Notes: a model not told the origin generated them from the sequence alone. DNA of 64,000 bases from Fidelibacterota bacterium (GCA_016845065.1 JAERTG010000107.1:1-64000), one strand, 5' to 3'; positions 9,258 to 18,121 are shown, counted from the first letter of the stretch. Translations and numbers: made by a program.

Positions 9258-9866
9258 ATGCAGCTATTTAAGTCAGGAAATTACCGACGACTCCACTTAA
9301 CAATCCTGCTAGTCCTGTTTTTTTCGAACGGGCAAACCGCCCAAGCTCAATCCCCTGTTTTTCTTGGGGAAGACCTGGTCTTTCATGTGAGTGATTCGCT
9401 GTGTGTGATGCGTGGTGAGTATCACTTTCTAAATCCCACGAATACTGCAGTAAAGACACGATTGTTTTACCCTTTTCCTGTGAGCGAGCAATTGCCCTTT
9501 CCAGACAAGATTCAGGTGATGTCTTTGGAGACGGGTGCTCACCTGCCAATTTTAGGGGTGGAAAACGGGGTTTCATTCATGCTGGAGATTGACGCAGTCT
9601 CAGAAGCCAACATTCTTGTGGAATACTGGCAAACAGCGAATGACCATGTTTTTGAGTATATTTTAACTTCAACCCAGAACTGGGGTCGGTCCTTGGAATG
9701 GGCAAACTATGAAATCCATGTGCCAGACCACCTCCAGTTGGAGTATTGCTCCCTTGACCTGGATAGCAGTTGGGTTGAAATCGAAAAAAGGGTTTATTCA
9801 ATTTCACGGGAAAACTATCTTCCCGTAGAAGAACTAAAAATTCAATGGGGGGAATCCAGTGAATAG
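9258..9866 (+). CDS. secreted protein with VIT-like N-terminal strands
   Basis: The 202-residue product has a signal peptide (hydrophobic stretch at residues 13-28, cleavage near 'AQAQS'). The mature N-terminus, 'VFHVSDSLCVMRGEYHFLNP' followed by 'TRLFYPFPVSE', resembles the way VIT-type domains begin, with a proline-rich 'YPFP' turn. The rest is beta-rich. It overlaps the next gene by 8 bases, so the two are probably translated as a pair. No family name can be given. Confidence 0.55.
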   Translation: MQLFKSGNYRRLHLTILLVLFFSNGQTAQAQSPVFLGEDLVFHVSDSLCVMRGEYHFLNPTNTAVKTRLFYPFPVSEQLPFPDKIQVMSLETGAHLPILGVENGVSFMLEIDAVSEANILVEYWQTANDHVFEYILTSTQNWGRSLEWANYEIHVPDHLQLEYCSLDLDSSWVEIEKRVYSISRENYLPVEELKIQWGESSE

Positions 9867-10899
9867 AACACTAAAACTTGCCAAACTATCAATACTGGTT
9901 TGCTTCATCTCCATTACTGTACGAGCAAACCCAATAGAGATAAGGTTCTTCAACGAAATACTGCTTGAAGGCTCTGATGGTTCAGGCTGGGCTATTGAGC
10001 TTGATATGTCCATGTTTGAAACTGAGAGTATGGATGGCTGGTATTTTACGTCCTTACAGGACACAGCTTACGTGATTCAAGGTCTTGTGCCAGATTCATT
10101 AGGGATTATAGTTATTCGAAGTAGCGACCTGCAATCAGAGTTTAATCCAAACCTTACGGCAGATGTGCTTAGCATTTGGGACGAAAACTTTGGTGTGGCT
10201 GAAGTGTTTCGTTATGGCGATGGAGAGGATGCTCGAATATCAGCACCGCTGCCTGGTCAAAGTATGAGCCTCATGCGAAGCTGGAGATTTTTCTGGTGCC
10301 TGGACAGTTCACCAACCCTGGGGGACCTGAATGATGAGGAAGGAATATCAGGGGGGGTGGAAGGTCATGTTTATAGCACAACGAGCGCTGTGATTGAAGG
10401 ATCTTGGATCATTTACGAGTATCTCCCCTTTAGTCCAGACACCCTGTTCGCAGTCACTGACGATAATGGGTATTATAGTTTTGACAAGTCTACTGAGTTG
10501 AGGTTCGTGCGGGTTTTTGCAGAGGGTTATGTGCCTCTGCTGGACTGGGTCCAGGTGTGGCCGGACTCAACAGTAACTCGGGATTTCTATTTATCGCCAA
10601 CCGTTAGTCTTGATGATGGAGAGGTTGAAATTCCAAAACACGTCGAGCTTGCACAAAACTACCCCAACCCCTTCAATGCTTCGACTGTTATTAAATTTTC
10701 AATCCCTGAGGCATCTCAGGTTGAAATAGATGTTTTCAAGCTGGATGGCAGTCCAGTTGCGCATCTGCTGAGCAAAAAAATGACAGCCGGGAACCATGAG
10801 ATATCCTGGAATGCAGCGAGCATCCCCAGCGGTATATATGTATACACTTTACAGGCTAACAACATAAAACTCTCCAGAAAAATGATTCTCCTCAAATAA
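9859..10899 (+). CDS. secreted protein with carboxypeptidase-like and sorting domains
   Basis: This 346-residue product starts at GTG 9859 after a purine-rich GGGGGGAA. It has a signal peptide (to about residue 24), an unassigned N-terminal domain (25-160), and a carboxypeptidase-regulatory-like beta-sandwich (about 165-240, beginning 'GGVEGHVYS' and ending near 'VTRDFYLSP'). The C-terminal FlgD-like sorting module starts at 'NYPNPFNASTVIKFSI' and ends 'SRKMILLK'. In FCB-group bacteria such tails direct proteins to surface secretion. No secretion-system genes are in the window. It closes the plus-strand train of exported proteins. Confidence 0.7.
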   Translation: MNRTLKLAKLSILVCFISITVRANPIEIRFFNEILLEGSDGSGWAIELDMSMFETESMDGWYFTSLQDTAYVIQGLVPDSLGIIVIRSSDLQSEFNPNLTADVLSIWDENFGVAEVFRYGDGEDARISAPLPGQSMSLMRSWRFFWCLDSSPTLGDLNDEEGISGGVEGHVYSTTSAVIEGSWIIYEYLPFSPDTLFAVTDDNGYYSFDKSTELRFVRVFAEGYVPLLDWVQVWPDSTVTRDFYLSPTVSLDDGEVEIPKHVELAQNYPNPFNASTVIKFSIPEASQVEIDVFKLDGSPVAHLLSKKMTAGNHEISWNAASIPSGIYVYTLQANNIKLSRKMILLK

Positions 10900-11064
10900 G
10901 GCAACCTTCAGTATTTATAGCAATGCTCCACAGGCATACCATGTGTTTCGTTATGAAACAGTTCCAGAAGTTGAATTTGGAGTTTTGCTTAGAATCTAGT
11001 TAAAACTGTCAGGGAATTATTCTGGCCGGGAGACGTATAATCATTATTGATGTGGAGGATGTTC

Positions 11065-12060
11065 ATGAAGAAAATACTCGTATTGAATCGTCTCGCCCTG
11101 TTGATTGTGTGGCTGCTAACGACCATTGTTTTGCTATCAATGCTGATGCTTGATGTCCGAGTTACAAACGACTTTGCCAACGTGAGATATGTTATGCAAA
11201 GTATATATGTGTTGGCGCTGAACTGGTACCTCAGTTCATCTGGTCCAGCAGTTGGCAGCTTCCCAGAAATAAAACTCCTTCCACAGTTCAAATATGGAGC
11301 CTGGATTCCAGTTGTTGGTTTTTCTCTGATTTTTGCTATGACAATTCTTAGTGATGCTGGTACCAGTATTCTCTTGTTGCTGCTCATGTTGGCGACACTG
11401 ATAATTCTGGTGATTTGGAGAAAGGAAATCGCCCTTGTCTCCGTGGTGCAAGGTGTGGTTTTGGCAATGATTGCTTATCTCGCAGGCCTTAAAATGGAGG
11501 AAAATGAGTTCATTGGAACAGGGGTGCTGTACGTTTTGCCGCTTTTTGTGATGCCCATGTATGTAGCAAGCGGGTTGCTGATTAAAAGAACAGGTCTTGG
11601 TGGTATACGATTACAGGAAGGCCGTTATTTTGACGCGTTAAAAAGTCTAGGCTGGGGAATATTGCTTTTCGTACCTCTTGGATTGTTCAATGCAGCCAGC
11701 GGATCACTTGGAACAGAGATCAGCTGGGTTACTGAAGTGTGGATGCCGGTATGGTTACCCTGGTTTTCCGGGATAGCAGAGGAGGTTTGGTTTAGATTGT
11801 TTCTTGTCAGTTTAAGTTTTTATCTCGTGCGCCCCCTTTTGAAAACGCAGCCTGTTTTGGCAGTAGTCATTGTGGTCCTGTTTAGCGGGATTACTTTTGG
11901 GTTGGGACATGGTAGAACGATTGAGAAGTTTCTAACCACAGGCCTGCTCTTTGGGGTTCCCATGGCAGTGGTCTTTGTAAGAAGAGATGGCGAGCACGCC
12001 GTGGGAGCGCATCTTGTCATCATTATGATTCCCTGGATTTGTGCTTTTTCTGAAAGCTGA
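11065..12060 (+). CDS. CPBP-family intramembrane metalloprotease
   Basis: The 331-residue polytopic membrane protein belongs to the CAAX-protease/bacteriocin-processing (CPBP, Abi) family. The first motif, glutamate pair plus arginine, is seen as 'AEEVWFR' (around base 11776-11796). A second motif with histidine lies in 'TFGLGHGRTIEKF', and a third in 'VGAHLVIIM'. ATG 11065 is chosen over 11047 because GGAGG lies just upstream at about 11056-11060. Family members cleave substrates within the membrane or process secreted peptides; the substrate here is unknown. It is separated from the secreted cluster by 165 bases without a visible gene. Confidence 0.75.
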   Translation: MKKILVLNRLALLIVWLLTTIVLLSMLMLDVRVTNDFANVRYVMQSIYVLALNWYLSSSGPAVGSFPEIKLLPQFKYGAWIPVVGFSLIFAMTILSDAGTSILLLLLMLATLIILVIWRKEIALVSVVQGVVLAMIAYLAGLKMEENEFIGTGVLYVLPLFVMPMYVASGLLIKRTGLGGIRLQEGRYFDALKSLGWGILLFVPLGLFNAASGSLGTEISWVTEVWMPVWLPWFSGIAEEVWFRLFLVSLSFYLVRPLLKTQPVLAVVIVVLFSGITFGLGHGRTIEKFLTTGLLFGVPMAVVFVRRDGEHAVGAHLVIIMIPWICAFSES

Positions 12061-12136
12061 ATGGACCTGTTGTGTAATGATACAGTTTAAGATGAGTTTT
12101 AAATAACTTATAATCCTACAATAGTTAATAAAAAAG

Positions 12137-12550
12137 ATGAACATAAAACAAATTCTGTTGCTGGGGGTGAGTGCCTGGGTTGCCTGGGGTTTTTCTGATC
12201 ACGTACTGGCGCAGTCTGTTCGTGGCTTTTTTGAAGGTGCCACACCGGCCCACAAGCAGCACTCAAACGAGGTAATGAAGTCCTTGTTGTTGACTTTCTT
12301 TTTTGCAGGTTTATTAATAAGCACCTTTAAGGAAGCTGGATGGTTTGATGCCTGGAGGCACGACTACTTGTCACCGGGCTTAAAAGGCGCAGGGTTTGGA
12401 ATTGCTGCCTTCAATATCTTTGCTGTTAAGTCTTTTTTGACGGTGGCTTTGCTTGTCTTGTATGTAGGCTGCTTTGGAGCCGGTCACGGCGTTGGTGTTC
12501 TTGTGGGAAAATTTCTTAAATCTATTTTTAGTAAAGAGGATTTAGAATAA
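12137..12550 (+). CDS. small membrane protein of unknown function
   Basis: The 137-residue protein has hydrophobic segments at about residues 4-24, 48-62, 85-120, with conserved-looking 'GCFGAGHGVGVLVGKFLKS' near the C-terminus. It follows the CPBP protease by 76 bases and may be co-transcribed with it. The start ATG 12137 has only a weak upstream purine stretch (AAAAAAG). The family is not recognised. Confidence 0.5.
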   Translation: MNIKQILLLGVSAWVAWGFSDHVLAQSVRGFFEGATPAHKQHSNEVMKSLLLTFFFAGLLISTFKEAGWFDAWRHDYLSPGLKGAGFGIAAFNIFAVKSFLTVALLVLYVGCFGAGHGVGVLVGKFLKSIFSKEDLE

Positions 12551-12701
12551 CCTTTCACACGAGCAGCTTTTGCTTGACATAGAAAACACAGAATGTCATC
12601 TTAGTCAACTTCAACGCACATGTACATCTAATGTTGTGACTGTCAATTTTATGGGTTGATTCCCTTGAATGGCAAGGGTTCTACACAGGAGAAGGTCCCC
12701 C

Positions 12702-13928
12702 ATGGAGCAACGTCAATTTAAAGTTTATCAGTACCGCTGGGTGATGCTGCTGGTGTTTATGCTGGTCATCTTTATGAATCAGTTGAGCTGGATCAGCTTT
12801 GCGCCAATTACAGGACCTGCTGCAGCCTTTTACAATGTTTCTGATTTAAAAATAGGGTTGTTATCCCTTGTGTACATGATGGTGTATATCGCCGTCTCAG
12901 TTCCAGCCTCCTGGATAATAGACACCTACGGTATTCGCTTTGCTGTAGGCATTGGTGCAGCCTTAACTGGAGTCTTTGGACTCATGCGTGGATTGGTAGC
13001 CCAGGATTATAACCTGGTACTGACTGCCCAGATTGGCTTAGCCGTAGGCCAGCCATTCATCTTGAACGCCATGACAACCGTAGCGGCTCGCTGGTTTCCA
13101 GTGGGTCAACGCGCCATAGCTGCTGGCATGGGATCGCTGGCGATGTATGTTTGAATTGCCATCGGTCTGGTTTTGACACCGTATCTTAGTCTACATTTCA
13201 AGATTACAGGCATGTTGATGATTTATGGTTTGGCTTCTCCTGTGGTGGCCATTCTGTTTTTTGTTTTTGCCAAGGATCGTCCACCTACGCCACCTTGTGC
13301 ACCAGAAGACGAAGAACGTTCTCTGGTCTATGATGGACTTAATGAGGCGCTAAAACGACCCACCTTTATTTATTTACTTGTGCTGTTTTTTGTAGGACTG
13401 GGGGTTTTTAATGCAGTGACTACCTGGGTGGAAGATATTGTCAGGCCTCGAGGTTTTTCAGTGATTCAAGCTGGAAATATCGGGGGACTTATGATCTTTG
13501 GTGGCATTTTAGGTGCCATCATCATGCCCATACTTTCAGACAGGTCTGGCAAAAGAACGCCATATTTGCGTGCTGTAGTTGTTGGGACAACCCTGGGGTT
13601 GATTGGGATTACCTTTGCCATGAGCTATTGGGTAGTGCTCATGTCGGCTTTTATCTTTGGCTTTTTTCTGCTTAGTGCGGGACCGCTGGGTTTCCAATAT
13701 GGGGCAGAAATCACTTATCCTGCACCGGAGGGAACCTCAAATGGTTTGATGCTCCTGGTTGGCCAGATCTCCGGTATCATATTTATATTAGCCATGGATA
13801 TTTTCAAAAACCCCACTACTGGCTCTATGTCTACGCCCCTCACTGTGCTTATTGTCTTTATGTTTATTGCACTCGCTCTAAGCACAAGACTGAAAGAGGC
13901 AGAGCCTTTACCGGAAAGAAACAGTTGA
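12702..13928 (+). pseudogene. MFS transporter interrupted by one in-frame TGA
   Basis: The reading frame encodes a 12-helix major facilitator of about 407 residues. ATG 12702 (MEQRQFKVYQYRWVML) is preferred over ATG 12669 because AGGAGAAGG sits 6-7 bases upstream. TGA at 13152-13154 interrupts it after 'GSLAMYV', and the frame continues without any shift into 'IAIGLVLTPYLSLHF'. A single GGA-to-TGA change (Gly) is the simplest explanation; TGG is also possible. The second half (DRPP... to 13928) is intact, with no further stop. It lies directly upstream of the regulator and BMC genes, so it is the natural candidate for uptake of the deoxyribose or nucleoside substrate. It may be a recent pseudogene, a readthrough case or a sequence error. 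Confidence 0.75.
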
Positions 13929-14010
13929 GGTTTAGGTTTCAAAAGCTCAATCAGCACGCTCTGAATACAACAACAATTCTCCTTGACTCCGAAAGTCGAG
14001 AACCTTACCT

Positions 14011-14045
14011 TGAACACATGTTAAACATACATGAACATATGTTCA
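14011..14045. promoter_or_regulatory. tandem palindromic operator for the SorC/DeoR-type regulator
   Basis: TGAACATATGTTCA (14032-14045) is a perfect 14-bp palindrome, and a related half, TGAACACATGTT, lies at 14011-14022. The two are 21 bases apart, so they lie on the same helix face. They sit between a possible promoter (TTGACT 13983-13988, 17-base gap, TACCTT 14006-14011) and the regulator start at 14053. TTGAAC-type half sites are known for the Bacillus subtilis DeoR deoxyribonucleoside repressor. Autoregulation and control of the downstream BMC genes is inferred. Confidence 0.55.
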
Positions 14046-14052
14046 GGACAAA

Positions 14053-15003
14053 ATGAGTCCTTTGGCTGTAGATAGAAGCCTGCTTGTGCTGGAGGCGGCC
14101 CGTCTTTATTACGAGCACAATCTCAACCAGGCACAGATCGCTTCGAAGCTGGAAGTCTCACGTCCAGGTGTATCTCGTTTACTCCAGGAAGCCAGGGACA
14201 ATGGAATCGTTAAGATCCAGATTGTGGATCCCAGCGCCTCCGGAACCAGGCTTGAGTCAGCTCTCCGCGAAGCGTATTCCCTCAAACATGTTGTGGTTGT
14301 TCCTTCAGATTCCAAGGAGTCCGTTTTAAAATCCCGTCTCGGTTCTGCCCTTATTAATCTCTTAGATACCATCCTAACTGAGAATACAACGCTGGGTGTA
14401 TCTTGGGGCTCAACCCTTCAAGCTGCAACTGAGCATCTAAAACCACGTTCCGTAATGAACATGACAGTGGTTCAGCTCAATGGCGGTGTTTCCAAAGCAG
14501 AGTTAGATACTCACGCCAGTGAGATTGCCCGACGCATGGGGGATAACTATCATGCCATCCCGTATTTGCTGCCTTTACCGGCCATTGTGGATACCCCTGA
14601 GCTCAAACAGGCTATTACATCGGACCGTCATATTGCTAAAACACTAAAGTTAGCTCGAGAAGCAGATATCGCAGTCTTTACTATTGGCGCGTTTGGTTCG
14701 AAATCAGTTTTGGTACAGGCAGACTATTTCGAAGATACTGAAGTAAAGGCTCTCATCGAGCAGGGTGCTGTAGCCGACATTTGTTCGCGCCTCATCAGGG
14801 CAGATGGCAGCATCTGTTCACCAGAACTGGATAAACGTACTATTGGCATCGAGCTTGAAGAGCTCAAGGCTAAGCCCAATGCCATTGCTGTTGCCGGTGG
14901 AGCGGAAAAAGCCCAAGCAGTGCAGGCCGGATTGGCAGGAGGCTATTTTCACAGCTTGATTACAGACGAAGATGTAGCATCAGCACTATTAGGTGAGGTT
15001 TAA
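14053..15003 (+). CDS. SorC/DeoR-type sugar-phosphate-responsive regulator
   Basis: The 316-residue protein has an N-terminal helix-turn-helix (about residues 20-48, '[20 protein letters not shown]') and a C-terminal SorC-type sugar-binding domain. Recognisable pieces are '[12 protein letters not shown]', 'VVQLNGGV' and '[13 protein letters not shown]'. This architecture matches B. subtilis DeoR, which responds to deoxyribose-5-phosphate, in keeping with the deoC fusion that follows 2 bases later. A palindromic operator lies just upstream. The effector is inferred from context. Confidence 0.85.
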   Translation: MSPLAVDRSLLVLEAARLYYEHNLNQAQIASKLEVSRPGVSRLLQEARDNGIVKIQIVDPSASGTRLESALREAYSLKHVVVVPSDSKESVLKSRLGSALINLLDTILTENTTLGVSWGSTLQAATEHLKPRSVMNMTVVQLNGGVSKAELDTHASEIARRMGDNYHAIPYLLPLPAIVDTPELKQAITSDRHIAKTLKLAREADIAVFTIGAFGSKSVLVQADYFEDTEVKALIEQGAVADICSRLIRADGSICSPELDKRTIGIELEELKAKPNAIAVAGGAEKAQAVQAGLAGGYFHSLITDEDVASALLGEV

Positions 15004-15004
15004 C

Positions 15005-16414
15005 ATGAGTATATCAATTGCCCTGGGTGCAGATCACGGTGGCTACCCACTAAAAGAATCTATTAAGAAGTTTCTGAAAAAAGAGGGCTACAAAACCATT
15101 GATTGCGGAACCGATTCTACTGATGCAGTGGACTATCCTGTCTTTGCAGCAAAAGTTGCCCGAAAAGTTGCTTCGGGAACGGCCCGTTTTGGGGTAATTG
15201 TTGATGGGGCCGGTATAGGATCATCTATGGCTGCCAACAAATTTTCAGGTGTTCGAGCCGCTTTGTGTTACGACCTCTCAAGCGCCAATAATGCCCGGGA
15301 ACACAATGATGCCAACGTTCTGACTCTTGGGTCAGGCTTAATTGGCTCATCATTAGCCCAACAAATCGTCAAAAAATTTATTACCACGGAATGTACCGAG
15401 GATCGTCATTTAAAACGCGTTGGTATGATCGATGATCTGCAAACGACAAAGAAAGAAACTGAAAAGATGGAAACAACTTTAAAAGATCAGGACCTGGGAT
15501 CGCTGAGTGATGCTGATATTCTGAAAATAGCCGAACGTGTAGGTCAGATTGTTCAAGCCACGGCCGGTAATGTGACCGCAAATCCACAGGTCACTGCCAG
15601 CCACGATCATTTGGACACGGATATGGTCTGCAGGTGCGGTGTTTGTGCTGAGAAACAACCTGATACCTATCGCAAGTTTATGGATTTTGGGGTGGAACGC
15701 CTGGGTGTTCATGATGGTACCAATGCTGCCTCAGTCCCTGAAGACGTGGCCAAATGTATAGACCACACCGTTCTCAAGCCCGATGCTACTGAAGATGATA
15801 TCAAGACGCTATGTGCTGAGGCCGATGAGTTTCAGTTTGCCACAGTTTGTATTAGTCCCAGCTATGTCCCGCTCGCTGCCAAAACTCTGGAGCATTCCAG
15901 CGTCAAGGTCTGTACTGTGGTGGGTTTCCCATCGGGAGCGCATCATCCAACAATCAAAGCCATGGAAACCCGTCGAGCCATTCGTGATGGAGCTGAAGAA
16001 ATTGATATGGTTATCAATGTTGGCGCTCTAAAGAGTGGTAACGATGAGTTGGTTTACCGTGATATCCGCATGGTTTGTGAGGCTTGTGAAGATGGTGGTG
16101 CTATCTCCAAGGTTATCATTGAAGCAGCATTGCTCAATGATGATGAGAAGGTCCGTGCCTGCACCCTGGCAAAAAAAGCCCGGGCAGATTTTGTCAAGAC
16201 CTCAACTGGATTTGGACCCCACGGGGCTACAGCAGCTGACGTTGAATTGATGGCCAGGACTGTTGCCAATACGGGAATTGGTGTGAAAGCAGCCGGCGGA
16301 ATCAAATCCTTTGAAGATGCACAGGATATGATCAAAGCAGGTGCTACAAGGATTGGTGCAAGTGCTGGAATTGCCATTGTTAAAAAAGCCCGTACCATCA
16401 CCATGTCGAGCTAA
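15005..16414 (+). CDS. deoC: RpiB-family / deoxyribose-phosphate aldolase fusion with internal encapsulation-peptide-like helix
   Basis: The 469-residue fusion has three parts. Residues 1-145 are an RpiB/LacAB sugar-phosphate isomerase fold: '[10 protein letters not shown]', '[15 protein letters not shown]' and 'REHNDANV' are present, but the usual catalytic Cys before 'GxGIG' is Asp67. Residues 145-245 are a linker holding an amphipathic helix (167-187, [17 protein letters not shown]) like a BMC encapsulation peptide, then a C-x-C-x2-C cluster (Cys209, 211, 214). Residues 248-469 are class I DeoC, with the Schiff-base lysine in 'FVKTSTGF' (Lys398), the second lysine in 'VKAAGG' (Lys428) and Asp334 in 'EIDMVINVG'. 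DeoC cleaves 2-deoxyribose-5-phosphate to glyceraldehyde-3-phosphate and acetaldehyde. The start at 15005 follows GGTGAGG. It is translationally close to the regulator and leads the shell genes. Confidence 0.9.
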   Translation: MSISIALGADHGGYPLKESIKKFLKKEGYKTIDCGTDSTDAVDYPVFAAKVARKVASGTARFGVIVDGAGIGSSMAANKFSGVRAALCYDLSSANNAREHNDANVLTLGSGLIGSSLAQQIVKKFITTECTEDRHLKRVGMIDDLQTTKKETEKMETTLKDQDLGSLSDADILKIAERVGQIVQATAGNVTANPQVTASHDHLDTDMVCRCGVCAEKQPDTYRKFMDFGVERLGVHDGTNAASVPEDVAKCIDHTVLKPDATEDDIKTLCAEADEFQFATVCISPSYVPLAAKTLEHSSVKVCTVVGFPSGAHHPTIKAMETRRAIRDGAEEIDMVINVGALKSGNDELVYRDIRMVCEACEDGGAISKVIIEAALLNDDEKVRACTLAKKARADFVKTSTGFGPHGATAADVELMARTVANTGIGVKAAGGIKSFEDAQDMIKAGATRIGASAGIAIVKKARTITMSS

Positions 16415-16445
16415 TTGAACATGAATTCGTCTATGAAAACATCGG

Positions 16446-16559
16446 TTTGTTTCCCTGAGGCTCTCGAAGGGTCTGAGACAATCTATAAACAGAGAATCGC
16501 CACACTTCGACAGGCTTGTGCTGAGTATTATCGAAGTGCTCAGCAGGACGATTCTTCAA
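16446..16559. repeat. REP-like intergenic repeat, copy 1
   Basis: This lies between the deoC fusion and the first BMC-T gene. It contains the left unit CCCTGAGGCTCTCGAAGGG and the right unit CTTCGACAGGCTTGTGCTGA, with an extra nested TCGAAGTGCTCAGCA. A short open reading frame (16415-16603) covers it, but its translation is only the repeat read as protein. The same two-part unit recurs at 17238, 18034, 20501 and 33421. Confidence 0.75.
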
Positions 16560-16599
16560 TTGGCGATGAATGTCATTGTCCAGTTAAAAGGAAAATTAA

Positions 16600-17235
16600 A
16601 TGAGTGTAGATCTACGATCATATGTCTTTCTGGATAACCTGCAACCCCAGCATGCAGCTTTCTTTTGCACCATAGCCAGGGGCTTTCTGCCACTTACTGG
16701 AATGGCATCCCTCTATGTTGAAATTTCGCCAGGAATTGAAATTAACCGTATTACTGATATCGCCTTGAAATCCACCAATGTGACGCCAGGACTCCAGATT
16801 GTGGAACGGCTCTATGGGTTACTGGAAATCCATTCATTTTCACAGGCGGATGTTCGCCAGGCTGGTGCAGCCATTTTAGAGGCCCTTGAGTTAAAGGAGT
16901 CAGATCGCTGGAAGCCCAAAGTGGTCTCCAGTCAAATCATTCGAAACATCGATGACCACCAGACACAATTGATCAACCGCATGCGTCATGGGAATATGAT
17001 TATCCCTGGCGAGTCCATGTATGTCATGGAGTGTGTGCCGGCTGCTTATGCTGCGCTGGCTGCCAATGAAGCAGAGAAAGCTGCAAACATCAATATTCTG
17101 GAAGTAAGGGCCACAGGTAGTTTTGGACGTGTATATCTTGGAGGTGATGAGAAGGATATAGATGTAGCCTGGCAGGCTGCAGAAAGTGCTCTTGATAATG
17201 TGGATGGCAGGGATACGTCAAAAGATAAGAAATAG
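16600..17235 (+). CDS. BMC-T trimeric shell protein (tandem BMC domains, T2/T3 type)
   Basis: The 211-residue protein has two fused BMC domains. The first holds '[18 protein letters not shown]' and '[18 protein letters not shown]'; the second has '[20 protein letters not shown]' and '[20 protein letters not shown]'. From memory it matches the Haliangium ochraceum BMC-T2/T3 class, which stack as double trimers and have a large gated pore. The start ATG 16600 follows AAAGGAAA. It would form part of the facets of the microcompartment and is a candidate conduit for larger metabolites or cofactors. Confidence 0.88.
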   Translation: MSVDLRSYVFLDNLQPQHAAFFCTIARGFLPLTGMASLYVEISPGIEINRITDIALKSTNVTPGLQIVERLYGLLEIHSFSQADVRQAGAAILEALELKESDRWKPKVVSSQIIRNIDDHQTQLINRMRHGNMIIPGESMYVMECVPAAYAALAANEAEKAANINILEVRATGSFGRVYLGGDEKDIDVAWQAAESALDNVDGRDTSKDKK

Positions 17236-17237
17236 GT

Positions 17238-17327
17238 TTTGTCTCCCTGAGGTTCTCGAAGGGTGACAAACAGAATTATGTGGACGTGAATCGCCGTACT
17301 TCGACAAGCTCAGTATGACGATTCTTC
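17238..17327. repeat. REP-like intergenic repeat, copy 2
   Basis: The left unit CCCTGAGGTTCTCGAAGGG is followed by GTGACAAAC, and the right unit CTTCGACAAGCTCAGTATGA ends in CGATTCTTC. Located in the 156-base gap between BMC-T and BMC-H. The two units are imperfect inverted copies and could fold into a long hairpin in mRNA. Confidence 0.8.
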
Positions 17328-17391
17328 TGAATTAAACAAGTAAACGAATGAAAAAATTAACGCAAAGAAATAACAAACAGGAGGCAATAAA

Positions 17392-17703
17392 ATGTCTGAA
17401 GCTCTAGGAATGTTAGAAACCAGAGGATACCCCGCAGCTGTGGAAGCCGCAGATGCAATGGTCAAAGCTGCCAAGGTTGAATTGGTTGAGTACGAGAAAA
17501 CAGGTGGTGGTTATGTAACCGTAGTAATTCGTGGTGATGTTGCTGCTGTAAAAGCAGCCTGTGATGCTGGTCGTGCCGGTGCTGCCCGGGTGGGTGAGAT
17601 CGTTGCCGTCCACATCATTGCTCGTCCTCATCCAAATGTAGATGCAGTTTTACCTCTCGGTCGCAGCAAAGAAGGTAAATCCGAACTGGCCAAAAGATCC
17701 TAA
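17392..17703 (+). CDS. BMC-H hexameric shell protein
   Basis: The 103-residue protein is one BMC domain: '[20 protein letters not shown]', '[20 protein letters not shown]', '[17 protein letters not shown]' and '[12 protein letters not shown]'. It closely resembles the Haliangium ochraceum major hexamer from memory. Hexamers tile the shell facets and admit small metabolites through a central pore. It has the best ribosome site in the locus (AGGAGG, 8 bases before ATG 17392), fitting the high copy number needed for a facet protein. It lies 16 bases before the first BMC-P gene. Confidence 0.93.
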   Translation: MSEALGMLETRGYPAAVEAADAMVKAAKVELVEYEKTGGGYVTVVIRGDVAAVKAACDAGRAGAARVGEIVAVHIIARPHPNVDAVLPLGRSKEGKSELAKRS

Positions 17704-17718
17704 GTCAGGGGTGACCCT

Positions 17719-18018
17719 ATGATCCTGGCAAAAGTTGTTGGGACCGTTGTGGCCAGTCAGAAAGAGTCCAGCATGGATGGACTTAAGTTTTTGACCCTAC
17801 AGCAGGTCGATATAGAGGGTAAAGCCAAAGGTGGATTTGTCATTGCAGCAGATGCCATGGGTGCCGGACCGGGAGAAATGGTTCTGTATGCCAGTGGAAG
17901 CTCTGCCCGTCAAACCAAGCTCACCGACAATCGTCCTTGTGACGCTGTCGTGATGGCTATCGTTGACAATTGGGAGATCGATGGCAAACTCAAATACAAA
18001 AAAGGGCGGGATGATTAA
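17719..18018 (+). CDS. BMC-P pentameric vertex protein 1 (EutN/CcmL family)
   Basis: The 99-residue protein begins with the family signature 'MILAKVVGTVVAS' and has 'LTLQQVDIEGKAKGGFVIAA', 'DAMGAGPGEMVLYASGSSAR' and 'CDAVVMAIVDNW'. Pentamers of this family cap the vertices of the icosahedral shell. It starts 16 bases after the BMC-H stop, preceded by AGGGGTGA. It is the longest of the three BMC-P paralogues here and has a basic C-terminal tail (KLKYKKGRDD). Confidence 0.93.
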   Translation: MILAKVVGTVVASQKESSMDGLKFLTLQQVDIEGKAKGGFVIAADAMGAGPGEMVLYASGSSARQTKLTDNRPCDAVVMAIVDNWEIDGKLKYKKGRDD

Positions 18019-18033
18019 TCATCCCTCGCGTCG

Positions 18034-18121
18034 GGTTTGTCTCCCTGAGGCTCTCAAAGGGTTTAAGACAAACCGTTCAAATGGAATCGTCGCACTTCGA
18101 CGGGCTCAGCATGACGCTTCT
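18034..18121. repeat. REP-like intergenic repeat, copy 3
   Basis: The left unit CCCTGAGGCTCTCAAAGGG and right unit CTTCGACGGGCTCAGCATGA occupy most of the 144-base gap between the first BMC-P gene and the aldehyde dehydrogenase gene. GTTTGTCTCC at the left edge is repaired by AGACAAAC further in, extending the stem. Confidence 0.8.

Noticed and set aside
13152-13154. selenocysteine at the transporter TGA
   Set aside because: The codon falls in a transmembrane helix with no redox context, and I saw no hairpin just downstream resembling a bacterial SECIS; a Gly or Trp codon mutation is simpler.
16415-16603. 62-codon open frame between the deoC fusion and BMC-T
   Set aside because: Its translation is the REP-like repeat; no ribosome site and no similarity to proteins.
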